From an uncultured Selenomonadaceae bacterium (lineage in GTDB: Bacteria; Bacillota; Negativicutes; Selenomonadales; Selenomonadaceae): 8,774 nucleotides of DNA. The position numbers were made by a program, and so were the translations under genes. Below the pieces are notes generated by a model. That model saw only the letters and a program-made list of their open reading frames with translations. It was not told where the DNA came from and did no database searches. Where the stretch lies: the NCBI GenBank assembly GCA_905235425.1, contig CAJOKY010000087.1:1-8774 (forward strand). Direction: 5' to 3'. This document shows, in pieces, positions 7,625-8,774 of the stretch; positions within the stretch are counted from its first letter, which is position 1; each line of letters opens with the position of its first letter.

Positions 7625-8600
7625 TTAGAAAAGGAATTTGACGGAAATAAATTTCTGCCGTTGAATAACAGGCTCAAAAGATTTGATGAAACTTTGATCC
7701 GATAAATGATGAAAGAGTTTTAATACAGCATTCCGTGCGTCTTTCTTAACACTGCGACTACAATTGGATAAACGGCACTTTAGGAAAACGTCGTCAAAAG
7801 TAATGGTATGTGCAAGTTGCTTATGAAGTTTAATTTCGCAAATCCTACGTAATACGTATTTTTTTATAGAGATGATCTGGGTAGTGTTATTAAGATTTGG
7901 TACATCTAAAAGCGCGTGCGGATAGCGAATGACTTGATTTTTAACGTCAGCAATGTCGAAAAGCGGGGAATTATCTTTAAAGTAAATGACGCCATTCATC
8001 ACCTGGTCATTAATTTTCGTAACCACAATACCGGCAGATAACAGAGCTTCAGCACCAAATTTGAGGCAGTTGCCATCAATATCTCTGTAATGCATCTCAC
8101 AAAGAGAATCGGCAACCCCCGAAAAATCAATGATAGTCCCAATGAGTTTTAAGACAGAAGAAATAATAGCCCCCTGTTGATTTTTGAGAATAATGGCACC
8201 GCGATCAGCAACCTTTCCGATAAGAGCGCGGAAAATGATCTTAACAGTAGTGTAACGATTACCGGCAAGGTATTCGCTGATGATGACGCCTAAAACAGCG
8301 CGATCGAACTCGTCAAGCGGAGTGTCATTATCGAATCCATCAGTGTTTTGAAGAGCCAAAGTGCTATAAATAGCAACTTTCTTATCTGTGCCATTACGCT
8401 ATTTGATAGCGTATTTTTTTCCATGAAGTGCTTGTATATAATTTTTTTGTTTGAATTTGAACAGCGATTTAATGAAGGCGTCGTTAGGTTCAACACAGAC
8501 TACAGAAGGAGTGACTTGAACTTTGAGGATGTTAATAATTTTTTTAGCGACAGAAATAAGTTCGCCGTTGAGTTTTTTAGTGTTATCAGACCAGCTTTCA
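7625..8600 (-). pseudogene. unknown protein, 5'-truncated with one nonsense codon; C-terminus possibly winged-helix
   Basis: One frame runs from about 8600 to the TAA at 7625-7627, about 325 codons, interrupted only by TAG at 8399-8401. Upstream of the TAG it reads ESWSDNTKKLNGELISVA, then VEPNDAFIKSLFKFKQ; downstream it reads ALQNTDGFDNDTPLDEFDRA, then YTTVKIIFRALIGK, ALLDVPNLNN, KKYVLRRICEIKLHKQ and DARNAVLKLFHHLSD. No ATG exists upstream; the frame runs into the 8608-8650 hairpin, so the true start was probably lost there. The basic, helical C-terminus ending in beta strands (SVKFLF) is reminiscent of winged-helix plasmid or phage replication proteins. I do not recognise the family, and that comparison is only a guess. 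It is not an obvious part of the export operon. Confidence 0.7.
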
Positions 8601-8607
8601 CCTAAAA

Positions 8608-8650
8608 GCGCCGAGAAACCCCCGCCTTTAGGCGTGGGGAGGAAAGGCGC
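8608..8650 (+). repeat. nested hairpin resembling an IS200/IS605 right end
   Basis: The outer stem is GCGCC (8608-8612) with GGCGC (8646-8650). The inner stem is CCCC/GGGG (8619-8622 with 8636-8639) continuing as CGCC-TTTA-GGCG (8623-8634), with one unpaired T. The core CCCCGCCTTTAGGCGTGGGG followed by AGG is typical of the right ends (and omega-RNA 3' hairpins) of IS200/IS605-type elements. No tnpA or tnpB frame lies next to it, so it is a remnant, a palindromic miniature element or chance. It contains the right copy of the 16-base repeat. Confidence 0.55.
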
Positions 8651-8659
8651 ACAATTTTC

Positions 8660-8688
8660 TTGATTTTTTATAAAGCAAACAGTATAAT
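8660..8688 (+). promoter_or_regulatory. sigma-70 promoter of the right-end structured RNA
   Basis: TTGATT (8660-8665) and TATAAT (8683-8688) are separated by exactly 17 bases. That is a five-of-six -35, a perfect -10 and ideal spacing, so this is the best promoter in the window. The predicted start lies near 8695, at the beginning of the first stem of the structured region. Confidence 0.8.
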
Positions 8689-8693
8689 TTTAT

Positions 8694-8774
8694 TATCGAG
8701 CAAACGGTTGTAGCTTAGGCTTTAAGGCACTCGATATTGGGAAACCTCAATGCTGCAACTTGGTTGCAGGGCTG
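8694..8774 (+). ncRNA. 5' part of an unidentified structured RNA, runs off the window
   Basis: Stem A pairs TATCGAG (8694-8700) with CTCGATA (8730-8736), 7 bp, perfect. Stem B pairs GTTGTAGC (8707-8714) with GCTGCAAC (8752-8759), 8 bp with one G-U, and crosses stem A as a pseudoknot. A hairpin ATTGG-GAAA-CCTCAAT (8736-8751) has a GAAA loop, which favours the plus strand as the RNA strand. CTGCAAC (8753-8759) can instead pair with GTTGCAG (8763-8769), excluding stem B. A strong promoter lies just upstream and no frame with a ribosome binding site is seen. It could be a switching leader, a plasmid or phage RNA, or an insertion-sequence guide RNA. I cannot assign a known family. Confidence 0.6.

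Noticed and set aside
1217..8610. TTCACCTAAAAGC shared between about 1217 and about 8598
   Set aside because: It is only 13 bases in an AT-rich context with unrelated flanks; treated as chance.

Overview
The window reads as a piece of a low-to-moderate GC genome of a diderm Firmicute; Negativicutes (Selenomonas/Veillonella relatives) is my inference. It rests on periplasmic adaptors and a lipoprotein beside Firmicutes-like export proteins, and it is not proven by any marker gene. There are no rRNA or tRNA genes. Most of the window is a decaying locus: nearly every large gene carries stop codons, frameshifts or internal deletions.

Positions 1-6860 hold a minus-strand operon for leader-peptide-dependent peptide export of the NHLP/NHLM type (nitrile-hydratase-like leader peptide; microcin/bacteriocin export). 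In transcription order it contains a HlyD/RND-type periplasmic adaptor, an NHLM-type HlyD secretion protein, NHLP ABC transporter 1 (C39 peptidase + permease + ATPase), a small lipoprotein, NHLP ABC transporter 2 (cut before its ATPase) and a fragment of a sigma-70 family factor running off the left edge. Gene junctions are tight (5-nt gap, ATGA overlap, 20-nt gap), as expected for one transcript. An apparently intact two-ORF IS5-family element (5803-6599, TA duplication) splits the first adaptor. Removing it and one TA restores the reading frame.

Divergent from the operon is a 66-residue peptide gene (6940-7140) whose EDEWDFLAAAG motif resembles the end of a cleavable leader. It is the best candidate cargo for the exporter. 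The 79-bp divergent gap carries opposing promoter elements and a perfect inverted repeat that could be an operator.

From 7141 to 7584 there is no convincing gene, but a cluster of stem-loops lies at 7306-7418. Then comes a minus-strand broken gene of unknown function (7625 to about 8600; C-terminus winged-helix or replication-protein-like at a guess) with a bidirectional terminator behind it. A 16-base palindromic sequence is repeated on either side of this gene, and its right copy forms an IS200/IS605-end-like hairpin fused to the truncated 5' end of the gene.

The last 115 bases hold the least explained signal. A near-consensus sigma-70 promoter (TTGATT-17-TATAAT) fires into a sequence with a 7-bp stem and an 8-bp stem that cross as a pseudoknot, plus a 7-bp hairpin that competes for the same strand. 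This is the start of a structured RNA that continues beyond the window.
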